The notes under the pieces were generated by a model, which searched no databases, was not told where the DNA came from, and was given only the letters and a program-made list of their open reading frames with translations. Shown piece after piece: positions 33,267-48,868 of a stretch of DNA of 64,000 nucleotides (positions are counted from its first letter, which is position 1; the number at the start of each line of letters is the position of its first letter). A program made the position numbers and the translations under genes. Source of the DNA: Microbispora sp. NBC_01189 (GTDB lineage: Bacteria; Actinomycetota; Actinomycetes; Streptosporangiales; Streptosporangiaceae); NCBI RefSeq assembly GCF_036010665.1, contig NZ_CP108581.1, forward strand, positions 131,501 to 195,500, read 5' to 3'.

Positions 33267-34264
33267 CTGGTCCGCCTTCCGCGGGCGTAGATCGCCAGGG
33301 CGGCCACCAGGATCACGCCCCGTACGACGTCCTTGGCGAAGGAGTTGACCTCAAGCTGGTTGAAGATGCTGTCGAGGACGGCGAGGAGCAGGACTCCGCC
33401 GACGGTCCCGGCCACCCCGCCGCGGCCTCCGGCCAGCGCGGTCCCGCCGAGCACCACCGCCGCGATCGACTCCAGGTCGTACCCGCCGTCGGTGCCGACC
33501 GTCGGCGCGCCGGCTCCGAGCCGGGAGGCGAGCAGCAGCCCGGCGATCCCGGCGCAGACCGAGCAGAGCACGTGGGCGACGACCACGGTCCGCTCGGTGC
33601 GCACCCCCGAGAGGCGCGCCACCTCGGCGTCCCCGCCCACGGCGTAGATCCGGTAGCCCAGCCGGGTCCGGCTGAGCAGGAGCCACGCGCACACCGCCAC
33701 CGCGGCCCACAGCAGCGCCGACACCGGCAGCGGCCCGATCCGGTCGTACCCGAGATGCTGGAAGGACTCGGGCACGCTGCCGGCCGGTCCGTCGTACCGC
33801 GCGTCCAGCGCGCCCCTGACGACCAGCGCGACCCCGAGGGTGGCGATGAAGGCGTGCACCCGGAGCCGGGTGACGATCAGGCCGTTCGCCAGCCCGATCA
33901 GCGCGCTCACCGCCAGCGCCGCGGCGACCGCGGCGGGTACTCCTGTGTCGGCGCCCGCCATGATCTCGGCCGTGACCAGCGAGGTCAGGCTGATCAGGTA
34001 GGCCACGGAGAGGTCCAGGCTGCCCGCCAGGATCACCAGCGTCTGGCCGACCGCGACGATGCCCAGCGCCGCCGACCGCTGCTGGATGCCGACGATGTTC
34101 TCCTGGCCGAGGAACGTCCCGCCGTCCAGGGCGAAGACCAGCCAGCCGAGCACGACGAGCAGGACCAGCGCGACGTAGACGGGCCGCGCGGGCCGGTCGG
34201 CCGAGATCCTGCGGAGCAACGCGCCTCCGGCGGGCACGCGCCCGAGTTTGAGCTGCTGGGTCAT
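33263..34264 (-). CDS. Sugar ABC transporter permease 1 (RbsC/YtfT type)
   Basis: 333 residues. BPD_transp_2 family: QTLVILAGSLDLSVAYLISL, NGLIVTRLRVHAFIATLG, VVLGGTALAGGRGGV. The sequence is paralogous to the following permease, so the pore is probably a heterodimer. ATG overlaps the ATPase stop. Confidence 0.93.
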   Translation of the reverse strand: MTQQLKLGRVPAGGALLRRISADRPARPVYVALVLLVVLGWLVFALDGGTFLGQENIVGIQQRSAALGIVAVGQTLVILAGSLDLSVAYLISLTSLVTAEIMAGADTGVPAAVAAALAVSALIGLANGLIVTRLRVHAFIATLGVALVVRGALDARYDGPAGSVPESFQHLGYDRIGPLPVSALLWAAVAVCAWLLLSRTRLGYRIYAVGGDAEVARLSGVRTERTVVVAHVLCSVCAGIAGLLLASRLGAGAPTVGTDGGYDLESIAAVVLGGTALAGGRGGVAGTVGGVLLLAVLDSIFNQLEVNSFAKDVVRGVILVAALAIYARGRRTR

Positions 34265-35700
34265 GACGCGGCCGCCAGGCTCATCACGGCCTCCTCGGTG
34301 GAGCCCGCGGGCAGCTCTCCGGCGAGGCGGCCGTCCCGCAGCACCACGATGCGGTCGCTCATGCCGATGAGCTCGGGCAGCTCGGAGGAGATCATCAGGA
34401 CGGCCGTGCCGTCCCGGGCGAGCTCGCGCATCAGGTCGTGGATGGCGGCCTTGGCGCCGACGTCGACACCGCGGGTGGGCTCGTCGAACAGCAGCACGCG
34501 CGGCGCCACGGTCATCCATTTGGCCAGCACGACCTTCTGCTGGTTGCCCCCGGACAGCAGCTTGACCTCCTGGGCCGGCCGGGGCGGGCTGAGCCGCACG
34601 CGTTCGAGCAACCGCTCGACCCCGGTGCGGGGCTGGGGCGCCCCCGTGGCCCGGGCGACGAGCAGGGCGTTGTCGCGCACCCGCTGGTTGAGCAGGAGCC
34701 CCTCGGCCTTGCGGTCCTCGGTGACCAGGCCGATCCCCGCGGCGATGGCCTCGCGGACCGAGCGGGGGCGGCGGGGCGTCATCTCGCCGGTGGTGAAGGG
34801 CTCGGCGCCGAACAGCGCCTTGGCCAGCTCGGTGCGGCCCGAGCCCTGCAGCCCGGCCACCCCCACGATCTCGCCCGCGCGCAGGTCGAGATCGATGTCG
34901 TGCAGCCGGGCGTTGCCGCCGCCGCGCACGCTCAGCAGCACGTCTCCGGGTGGATCGGCCGCGCGGGGCGGGTAGTACGAGTCGAGCTCCCGGCCGACCA
35001 TCAGCCGGACCAGGCCCGCGGTGTCCAGGCTCGACGCCTCCGTCGTGGTGACCCGGGCGCCGTCCTTGAGCACGGTGATCCGGTCGGCGAGGTCGAAGAT
35101 CTCGCGAAGCCGGTGGGAGACGTACAGGACCGCGATGCCGCGCGCGGTCAGCCGCCGCACCAGCGTGTAGAGCAGTTCCACCTCGTGGTCGGCGAGGGGG
35201 GCGGTCGGCTCGTCCATCACCACGATCCGGGCGTTCAGCGAGAGCGCCTTGGCGATCTCGACGACCTGCTGCCGCGCGACCGAGAGCCGCCGGACGAGGT
35301 CACGCGGCCCGAACGACTCCTCGCCGAGCGACTTCAGCAGCTCACCGGTCGCCGTCTCCATCGCCGCCCGGTCGACCAGCCCCCGCCGGACGGGTTCCCG
35401 GCCGAGGAAGACGTTCTCGGCGACCGTCCGCTCCGGCAGCAGGGTGAGCTCCTGGTAGATGATCGCCACCCCGGCCCGCTGCGCCTCGACCGGGTGCCCG
35501 AACGCCACGCTCCGGCCGTCGATCTCGATCGTCCCCTCGTCCGGAGCGTGCACGCCGGCGAGGATCTTCATCAGCGTCGACTTGCCCGCCCCGTTCTCCC
35601 CCACCACCGCGTGCACCTCGCCGGCGGACACCTCCAGGTCGACGCCGCCGAGCACCCGGACGCCCAGGAAGCTCTTGCCGATGCCGGTCATCCTCAGCAC
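34261..35700 (-). CDS. Sugar ABC transporter double ATP-binding protein (RbsA/YtfR type)
   Basis: 479 residues, two ABC domains. The N-terminal half is complete (GENGAGKST, LSVARQQVVEIAKALS, DEPTAPL). The C-terminal half has the degenerate Walker A GLQGSGRTE normal for RbsA-type proteins, then LSGGNQQKVVLAKW and DEPTRGVDVGAK. GTG start with CGGAGG nine bases upstream. First gene of the transport operon controlled by the promoter at 35939-35985. Confidence 0.93.
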   Translation of the reverse strand: MLRMTGIGKSFLGVRVLGGVDLEVSAGEVHAVVGENGAGKSTLMKILAGVHAPDEGTIEIDGRSVAFGHPVEAQRAGVAIIYQELTLLPERTVAENVFLGREPVRRGLVDRAAMETATGELLKSLGEESFGPRDLVRRLSVARQQVVEIAKALSLNARIVVMDEPTAPLADHEVELLYTLVRRLTARGIAVLYVSHRLREIFDLADRITVLKDGARVTTTEASSLDTAGLVRLMVGRELDSYYPPRAADPPGDVLLSVRGGGNARLHDIDLDLRAGEIVGVAGLQGSGRTELAKALFGAEPFTTGEMTPRRPRSVREAIAAGIGLVTEDRKAEGLLLNQRVRDNALLVARATGAPQPRTGVERLLERVRLSPPRPAQEVKLLSGGNQQKVVLAKWMTVAPRVLLFDEPTRGVDVGAKAAIHDLMRELARDGTAVLMISSELPELIGMSDRIVVLRDGRLAGELPAGSTEEAVMSLAAAS

Positions 35701-35938
35701 GCGGCCCGCCCTCCGGGACGTGGCGCCGGAGCGGCCGGGACGAGCCCCCGCGCCGTAGGGGGTGGGGAGTCATGCACGGGGATCTCCTAAACGGGGGGTG
35801 GGAGTCGTGCCGGGCGGGCGCACGGTTCACCCGGCCGGCCACCGGGGAGGAGGACCTGGCGGCCGGCCGGCGCGCGTTCCGCCGCCAGTGGACGGCGGGT
35901 GACTCGGAAGGGATTCAGCCTGGTCACGCGGGAGCGAG

Positions 35939-35985
35939 CGAATCGATTCGGGACGAAAATAGGTCTACCCAACTTCTGTTGTCAA
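35939..35985 (-). promoter_or_regulatory. Promoter and LacI-type operator of the sugar-transport operon
   Basis: Minus strand: TTGACA (35980-35985), 18-base spacer, TATTTT (35956-35961), then the perfect palindrome CGAATCGATTCG (35939-35950) five bases downstream of the -10, the classic repressor position. The same palindrome, extended to GCGAATCGATTCGC, stands at 45205-45218 before the arabinofuranosidase gene. Confidence 0.78.
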
Positions 35986-36151
35986 GCATGCTTATTTCCC
36001 TGCCGAGGATACTTCTTCTCCTGGACTTCGTCGGAGTTTCGCCACCCTCCTGCGGAAGTTGCCCTCTCACAGGACAATGACCCTGCCCTGGCGATCCGAG
36101 ACCCTCAGCCCCACGGCGACCGGAGGCAATGCGCCCAACGGTTTGGACGGA

Positions 36152-36176
36152 ATGAGTATGAAACTTTCACACTCAT
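36152..36176. promoter_or_regulatory. 25-base near-perfect palindrome, probable operator
   Basis: ATGAGT-A-TGAAA-C-TTTCA-C-ACTCAT, one mismatched pair. The core GAAACTTTC fits the GAAASTTTC element known from actinobacterial xylanase promoters. It lies about 170 bases upstream of the transporter promoter and after the terminator at 36211. The rest of 35775-36210 shows no gene. Confidence 0.5.
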
Positions 36177-36210
36177 GCCAGGGCCGCGCCGGCTCCTTTT
36201 CGCACTCACC

Positions 36211-36246
36211 AAAAAACCGGCGCGGCCCCGATCAGGGCCGCGCCGG
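36211..36246 (-). terminator. Rho-independent terminator of the ThuA-DUF1080-ricin gene
   Basis: Minus strand: CCGGCGCGGCCC / GGGCCGCGCCGG hairpin followed by six T residues, 73 bases after the stop. The best intrinsic terminator in the window. Confidence 0.92.
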
Positions 36247-36318
36247 AAGTCGCGCCGGGTACGGCGAGGCGGAGTAGGACTCCGGACACCTCGCCGCTCC
36301 CGGATGGGACGGATGGCC

Positions 36319-38187
36319 TCAGACGCGAGTCCACTTCTGGTTGTTGGCGCCGGTGCAGGACCAGATCTGCACCTTGGTGCCGTTGGCGGTGCCGTTGCCG
36401 GACACGTCCAGGCACTTGTTCGCGCCGACCGCGGTGATGGTGCCGTCGGAGTTGAGGCGCCACTTCTGGTTGTTCTGCCCGTTGCAGTCCCAGATGATGA
36501 CCGCGGCGCCGTCCGCGGTGCCGCCGCCGTTCACGTCGAGGCACTTGTTGCCGTAGACGCGAAGCTCGGTCGCGCTGGTGGAGGTCCACTTCTGGTTGGT
36601 GCCGCCGTTGCAGTCCCAGATCAGCACGGTCGCGCCGTTCGACTGCGAGGCGCCGTTCACGTCCAGGCAGCGGTTCGACGCCACACCCCGCAGCGAGCTC
36701 GTCCCACCCGCGGGCGGGGTCGGCGACGCCGACGGAGACGGCGACGGAGACGGCGAGGGAGACGGAGAAGCGGACGGCGACGCCGACGGGGAGGGGGACG
36801 GGGAGGGCGACGACGGCGGCGGGCCGCTCAGTTCCTTGACGCGGATGTTCCGGAAGGCCACCACGTCACCGGACCCGTGGTTCTGGATGCCGATGTAGCC
36901 CTGCTGCAGGGACCGCACCGGGTCCGCGTTGGTGAAGTCGTTGATCTTGGTGCCGTTGAGGAACACCTGCAGCCGCTCGCCCTCGACGAGCAGTTCGTAG
37001 GTGTTCCACTGACCCGGCGGGTTCAGCGCCGCGTCCCGTGCGGCGATGTCGGCCGACTTGAAGCCGTAGACCGCCCCGGTCGTCTTGTCCGCGGTGTCGG
37101 TGGCGTCGATCTGGACCTCGTACCCGGTGTCGAGGGCCCTCTGGGGGTCGGTGGTGGCCGGGAAGCCGACGACCACGCCGGAGTTGGAGTCGCCGGTCAT
37201 CCTCCAGTCGAGCTTCAGGGAGTAGGAGCCGAACTCCTTGGCGTTGTACCACAGCATGCCCATGCCGCCCTGGGAGGTCAGCGTGGCGTCGCTGTTGCCG
37301 AACGATCCGGGACCGGCCTGCGTCCAGCCGGTGGTCGACCCGTTGTACAGGGTCGTGTATCCGGTCTCGGGACGGCAGTCGGCGTTCGTGGCCTTGGCCG
37401 CGTAGCGGATGCCGCCGAGGAGCAGGGTGCGGAAGTTGGAATCCGAGTACGACTCCTGCGTGTGCCCGAGACCGGTGTAGAACGACCGGCCGGACGCCTG
37501 CGGGTGACACCAGGTGATCGGGTGGTCGCCCATGGTCCCGCCGCTGTAGCTGCTCTCGTTCAGGCTCTGCAGCACGTGCACGTTGGCGCGCGGGTTGGTG
37601 CGGTAGTTGTACCACTCGTCGGTGCGCGTCCAGGTCTGGCCGAGATGGGCCGTGGCCGCGTGCGCGCGGTCCTCCTCGCGCAGGGTGGCCTGCTGGATCG
37701 CCGGGTGGCTGTTGAACCAGGCGCCCATCAGCTGCCCGTAGTAGGGCCAGTCGTACTCGGTGTCGGACGCCGAGTGCACGCCCACGTAACCGCCCCCGCC
37801 GTCCACGTACGACTGGAAGGCGGTCTGCTGGGTGTTGTTCAGCACGTCGCCGGTGGTGCTGAGGAACACCACGGCCTTGTACTGCGCGAGGTTGCCCGTC
37901 GTGAACGCGTTCGCGTCCTCCGTGGCGTCCACGGTGAAGTCGTTGGCGGAGCCGAGCGAGCGGATGGCCTGGATGCCGGCGGGGATGGAGTCGTGCCGGA
38001 ACGCGGCCGTCTTGGAGAACACCAGCACCTTGAAGGCGGCGGCCTGTGCGTGGGTGGCGGGGACCACCATCGTCGCGGCGGCGGCGGTGAACGCCACCGC
38101 GGCCGACGACAGACGTCGGAGCACCGATGTCCTCCGGTCGCGCCCCGCGCCGCGCCCGGGCGCGGCGGGGATCAGATGTCGCAGCAT
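36319..38187 (-). CDS. Secreted mosaic: ThuA + DUF1080 (3-keto-glycoside hydrolase-like) + ricin-B
   Basis: 622 residues. ThuA-like domain about 50-265 (VGVHSASDTEYDWPYYG, ITWCHPQASGRSFY), a DUF1080 concanavalin-like domain about 275-460 (LYNGSTTGWTQAG, LDWRMTGDSNSGVVVGFP, GYIGIQNHGSGDVVAFRNI), Ser/Pro linker and ricin-B (about 498-622). DUF1080 proteins characterised in Bacteroidetes act on 3-keto-glycosides. The 5' end is duplicated: ATG 38187 (AAAGGACATCC before it) and in-frame GTG 38124 (GGAGGACATCG before it) each begin a LRRL/LRHL stretch; the GTG gives the more typical signal peptide. Confidence 0.88.
   Translation of the reverse strand: MLRHLIPAAPGRGAGRDRRTSVLRRLSSAAVAFTAAAATMVVPATHAQAAAFKVLVFSKTAAFRHDSIPAGIQAIRSLGSANDFTVDATEDANAFTTGNLAQYKAVVFLSTTGDVLNNTQQTAFQSYVDGGGGYVGVHSASDTEYDWPYYGQLMGAWFNSHPAIQQATLREEDRAHAATAHLGQTWTRTDEWYNYRTNPRANVHVLQSLNESSYSGGTMGDHPITWCHPQASGRSFYTGLGHTQESYSDSNFRTLLLGGIRYAAKATNADCRPETGYTTLYNGSTTGWTQAGPGSFGNSDATLTSQGGMGMLWYNAKEFGSYSLKLDWRMTGDSNSGVVVGFPATTDPQRALDTGYEVQIDATDTADKTTGAVYGFKSADIAARDAALNPPGQWNTYELLVEGERLQVFLNGTKINDFTNADPVRSLQQGYIGIQNHGSGDVVAFRNIRVKELSGPPPSSPSPSPSPSASPSASPSPSPSPSPSPSASPTPPAGGTSSLRGVASNRCLDVNGASQSNGATVLIWDCNGGTNQKWTSTSATELRVYGNKCLDVNGGGTADGAAVIIWDCNGQNNQKWRLNSDGTITAVGANKCLDVSGNGTANGTKVQIWSCTGANNQKWTRV
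36322..36696 (-). repeat. Ricin-B module copy 2
   Basis: Same module as copy 1; carries SNRCLDV in lobe one and SGNGTANG in lobe three. Confidence 0.9.
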
Positions 38188-38325
38188 GGATGTCCTTTCG
38201 TCGCGGCGCCCGGCGCGGTTCCCGTTGTCTCGTCGTCTCTGGCTCTTCGTCGAGGGCGGGGCCGTGCCGGGCGTCGCATCAGGGGGTCGGTCGTCGTGTG
38301 GTGGGGATCGGGGGTGGGTGGAGCC

Positions 38326-41229
<2,904 letters not shown>

Positions 41230-41329
41230 CTAACACGAGGAATAACAGTCAGGGCAGAGGTGCGCGCCGCCGCGCCGTTGCCGGTGGACGAAGTTCCGGA
41301 AGGGGTGCCGCCTCCCGTTCGGTTCGTGG

Positions 41330-41461
41330 TCAGACGCGGGTCCAGCGCTGGTTCGTGCCGCCGGTGCAGGACCAGATCTGGACCTTGGTGCCGTTGCCGG
41401 TGCCGTTGCCGGACACGTCGAGGCACTTGTTCGCCCCGACCGCGGTGATGGTGCCGTCGGA
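41330..41461 (-). pseudogene. Remnant of a seventh ricin-B module (third lobe only)
   Basis: The minus strand reads [20 protein letters not shown] and then the last lobe ending NQRWTRV and a stop, with no start codon or upstream reading frame. Identity to the intact copies stops abruptly at 41461, where a terminator hairpin begins. It looks like the leftover of a deletion or recombination between modules. Confidence 0.8.
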
Positions 41462-41468
41462 TGCCGTG

Positions 41469-41513
41469 CCGTGCTCCGCCGGGGTGAGGGGTCGTCACCC
41501 CGGCGGAGCACGG
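41469..41513 (-). terminator. Hairpin after the beta-helix gene
   Basis: CCGTGCTCCGCCGGGGTGA and complement around a short loop, 43 bases after the stop at 41556; no T-run. Confidence 0.7.
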
Positions 41514-41555
41514 CGGTCAGGTGCGCCGGACGGTGTCAGGGAGTGTCGTGGGGTG

Positions 41556-44362
<2,807 letters not shown>

Positions 44363-45100
44363 GTGACCGACACCCCGCGTGAGGGCGGATACCGGCCGGG
44401 CTACGAGGTGGCCGCGGAGCAGGTGCTGGAGTTGATCGCCCGGCTGGGCCTGCGTCCGGGCGACCGCATGCCGACGGAGAACGACCTGGCCGGGCAGCTG
44501 GGCACCAGCCGCACCGTCGTGCGCGAGGCGGTGAAGATCCTGTCCGCGCTCGGCCGGGTGCGCGCCCAGAAGGGCCGGGGCCTGTACGTCGCCGACGACG
44601 AGGGGATGCTCGGCGCCGGGCGGCTGGCGTCGTTCTTCCTGCCCACCGACCTCGACCACGTCTACATGCTGTTCGAGTTCCGCCGGGCCCAGGAGATGGA
44701 GACCAGCCGGCTGGCCGCCCGCCGTGCCACCCCCGCCGAGCTCAGAGCCGTCGAGGAGGCGGCCGCCGTGTGCCGCCACGGCTTCGAGACCGGGCGCCAG
44801 GACCTGTTCGACGAGGGCGACGACGCCTTCCACACCGCCATCGCCACGGCCTCGCACAACATGTTCCTCCAGATCGCCGTACGCGAGGCGAGACGGCTCC
44901 AGGCCCAGTCGAGCCTCATCGGGCTGCGCGGCTCGGTCGGCGGGCACGCCGCCAAGGCCGTCGAGGAACACGACGCCATCTACCAGGCGATTCGCGCCGG
45001 CGACGCGGAGGCCGCGGCCCACGCCGCGGCCACGCACATCGACAACACCCTGGACGACTACCGCAGGGAAATCCAGCAGCGCCTCTTCTCCTCCGACTGA
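44363..45100 (+). CDS. GntR-family regulator, FCD subfamily
   Basis: 245 residues from the GTG with GGAGGAGG upstream; an in-frame ATG at 44246 would place the operator in the coding region. Winged helix about 12-75 (GDRMPTENDLAGQLGTSRTVVREAVKIL), then an all-helical FCD effector domain with likely metal ligands Asp/His (GDDAFHTAI) and His residues in EEHDAIYQAI and AAATHI. FCD regulators sense organic acids or sugar acids. It stands between the beta-helix and arabinofuranosidase genes. Confidence 0.92.
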   Translation: MTDTPREGGYRPGYEVAAEQVLELIARLGLRPGDRMPTENDLAGQLGTSRTVVREAVKILSALGRVRAQKGRGLYVADDEGMLGAGRLASFFLPTDLDHVYMLFEFRRAQEMETSRLAARRATPAELRAVEEAAAVCRHGFETGRQDLFDEGDDAFHTAIATASHNMFLQIAVREARRLQAQSSLIGLRGSVGGHAAKAVEEHDAIYQAIRAGDAEAAAHAAATHIDNTLDDYRREIQQRLFSSD

Positions 45101-46964
<1,864 letters not shown>

Positions 46965-47310
46965 CCCCTGTCCCCTGACCCCGGTCCCCCGTCCCGCCGT
47001 GGCCCGACCCCGGGCCACGGCGGGCCGTCCTCGGAGCGGCCTGAAAGAGTACGACTTAGTTTCACCGGACGATCATCTTTCTCGGATAGATGAGTAGCAC
47101 TCATCGCGACCACGGCAGAATCGCACGCCTGTGGCGAATTCCCAGCTCAATCAGCTGATAAGCGAAGACTTACGGCCTCCCATGCCCGAAGATCCGGTGC
47201 TGTCGGCGCCGAGAAGAGCATTCTTATGCTCTTGACTGATCTGTCGACTGAGACCGTAATGTGCCTGAGGCTCCGGGACACCTCATCCACACTCGACACA
47301 GCACAGAAAG
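46965..47310 (+). promoter_or_regulatory. Promoter region of the CE1-type esterase gene
   Basis: TTGACT (47232-47237), 17-base spacer, CGTAAT (47255-47260) form a good promoter. The inverted repeat AAGAGCAT-TCTT-ATGCTCTT (47214-47233) abuts the -35. A further perfect repeat GATGAGT-AGC-ACTCATC is at 47089-47105, sharing ATGAGT/ACTCAT half-sites with the palindrome at 36152. No gene is seen. Confidence 0.6.
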
Positions 47311-48696
47311 TTGCGTGACTTGAGGTACAAATCCATCTTCACCGCGGTCACCGCGGCGGCGCTTCTCACCCTGGGAACGGCGGGTGTGGCGCTCGGCGGC
47401 ACCTCGTCGTCCAGCAACAGCGCCGCCGCCGCGGCCGCGACGGCCGGATGCGGCAAGGCTCCGACGCTGAGAAGCGGCACCCAGTCGATCACGACCAGCG
47501 GGAAGAACCGCAGCTTCATCCTGCGGATCCCCGACAACTACAACAACACCAACCCGTACCGGCTGGTCTTCGGGTTCCACTGGAACGGCGGCACCGCCAA
47601 CGACGTCGACTCGGGCGGCACCAGCGGGTACGTCTGGTCCTACTACGGGACCAGGGCGCTGTCGAACAACACCGCGATCTTCGTCGCGCCGCAGGGCTTC
47701 AACAACGGCTGGGCCAACTCGGGCGGCGAGGACGTCACCTTCGTCGACGACATGATCCGGAAGCTCGAGGCAGACCTCTGCATCGACACCACCCAGCGCT
47801 TCGCCATGGGCTTCAGCTACGGCGGCGGCATGAGCTACTCGCTCGCCTGCTCCCGGGCGAACGTCTTCCGCGCGGTGGCGGTCTACTCCGGCGGGCAGCT
47901 CAGCGGGTGCAGCGGCGGCAACGACCCCATCGCGTACCTCGGTTTCCACGGCCTCCGCGACCCGGTGCTCAACATCTCCCAGGGCAGGTCGCTGCGGGAC
48001 AGGTTCGTCAGGAACAACGGCTGCACCGCCCAGAACCCGCCGGAGCCGGCGCAGGGCAGCCTGACGCATATCGTCACCTATTACCAGGGGTGCCGGGCCG
48101 GCTATCCGGTCGCGTGGGCCGCGTTCGACGCGGGCCACACGCCCAACCCGGTGGACGGGAAGTCCGGCGACTACGAGCCGGGCGAGAACTCCTGGACCCG
48201 GGCGGTGACGTGGAACTTCTTCACGCAGTTCAGCGGCGGCACGTCGTCGCCCTCGGCGACGCCCACCTCCACCCCCACCTCGACCCCCACGAACACTCCG
48301 CCCCCCGGCGGCACCAACTCCCTCCGGGGTGTGGCGTCGAACCGCTGCCTGGACGTCAACGGCGCCTCGCAGTCGAACGGCGCGACGGTGTTGATCTGGG
48401 ACTGCAACGGCGGTAACAACCAGAAGTGGACCTCCACCAGCGCGTCTGAGCTGCGCGTCTACGGCAACAAGTGCCTCGACGTGAACGGCGGCGGCACCGC
48501 GGACGGCACCGCGGTCATCATCTGGGACTGCAACGGCCAGAACAACCAGAAGTGGCGCCTCAACTCCGACGGCACCATCACCGCCGTCGGGGCCAACAAG
48601 TGCCTGGACGTGTCCGGCAACGGCACCGCCAACGGCACCAAGGTCCAGATCTGGTCCTGCACCGGCGCCAACAACCAGAAGTGGACCCGCGTCTGA
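47311..48696 (+). CDS. Secreted CE1/PHB-depolymerase-type esterase (feruloyl or acetylxylan esterase-like) with ricin-B
   Basis: 461 residues from TTG 47311; TTG 47320 is an alternative with AGAAAG better spaced, and no ATG or GTG is available. Signal peptide then an alpha/beta hydrolase: nucleophile Ser in FAMGFSYGGGMSY, oxyanion region FGFHWNGGT, acid/His regions YLGFHGLRDPV and AAFDAGHTPNPV. Family members remove ferulate or acetyl groups from xylan. Ser/Thr/Pro linker and ricin-B (337-461) follow. Confidence 0.88.
   Translation: MRDLRYKSIFTAVTAAALLTLGTAGVALGGTSSSSNSAAAAAATAGCGKAPTLRSGTQSITTSGKNRSFILRIPDNYNNTNPYRLVFGFHWNGGTANDVDSGGTSGYVWSYYGTRALSNNTAIFVAPQGFNNGWANSGGEDVTFVDDMIRKLEADLCIDTTQRFAMGFSYGGGMSYSLACSRANVFRAVAVYSGGQLSGCSGGNDPIAYLGFHGLRDPVLNISQGRSLRDRFVRNNGCTAQNPPEPAQGSLTHIVTYYQGCRAGYPVAWAAFDAGHTPNPVDGKSGDYEPGENSWTRAVTWNFFTQFSGGTSSPSATPTSTPTSTPTNTPPPGGTNSLRGVASNRCLDVNGASQSNGATVLIWDCNGGNNQKWTSTSASELRVYGNKCLDVNGGGTADGTAVIIWDCNGQNNQKWRLNSDGTITAVGANKCLDVSGNGTANGTKVQIWSCTGANNQKWTRV
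48319..48693 (+). repeat. Ricin-B module copy 6 (plus strand)
   Basis: Inverted relative to copies 1-4; lobe sequences match copy 2 almost exactly. Confidence 0.9.
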
Positions 48697-48737
48697 GTCC
48701 ATCGCCCGATCGGGTGCCGATGACGTCACCCGACTGA

Positions 48738-48773
48738 AGAAGGCCGGTCCGCCTCACCACGGACCGGCCTTCT
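48738..48773. terminator. Bidirectional hairpin
   Basis: AGAAGGCCGGTCCG and its complement around an 8-base loop between convergent genes. Confidence 0.75.
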
Positions 48774-48868
48774 GATCTTCGGGACCGGGCGGGTTTCGCG
48801 CGTCCGGGCGCACCGGCGCTCCCCCGGGTGACCCGGCCCGACGTACGGCGGGCCGAATCGTGCCGGGG

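Noticed and set aside
35701-35774. ATG at 35774 with AGGAGA upstream as the true start of the sugar ATPase
   Set aside because: It is in another frame and its product has no ATPase sequence; GTG 35700 with CGGAGG is the start that joins to the Walker A domain. At most it is a short leader.
36152-36176. Terminator hairpin
   Set aside because: A one-base centre leaves no loop and arms are AT-rich; the true terminator with T-run is at 36211-36246. An operator is the better reading.
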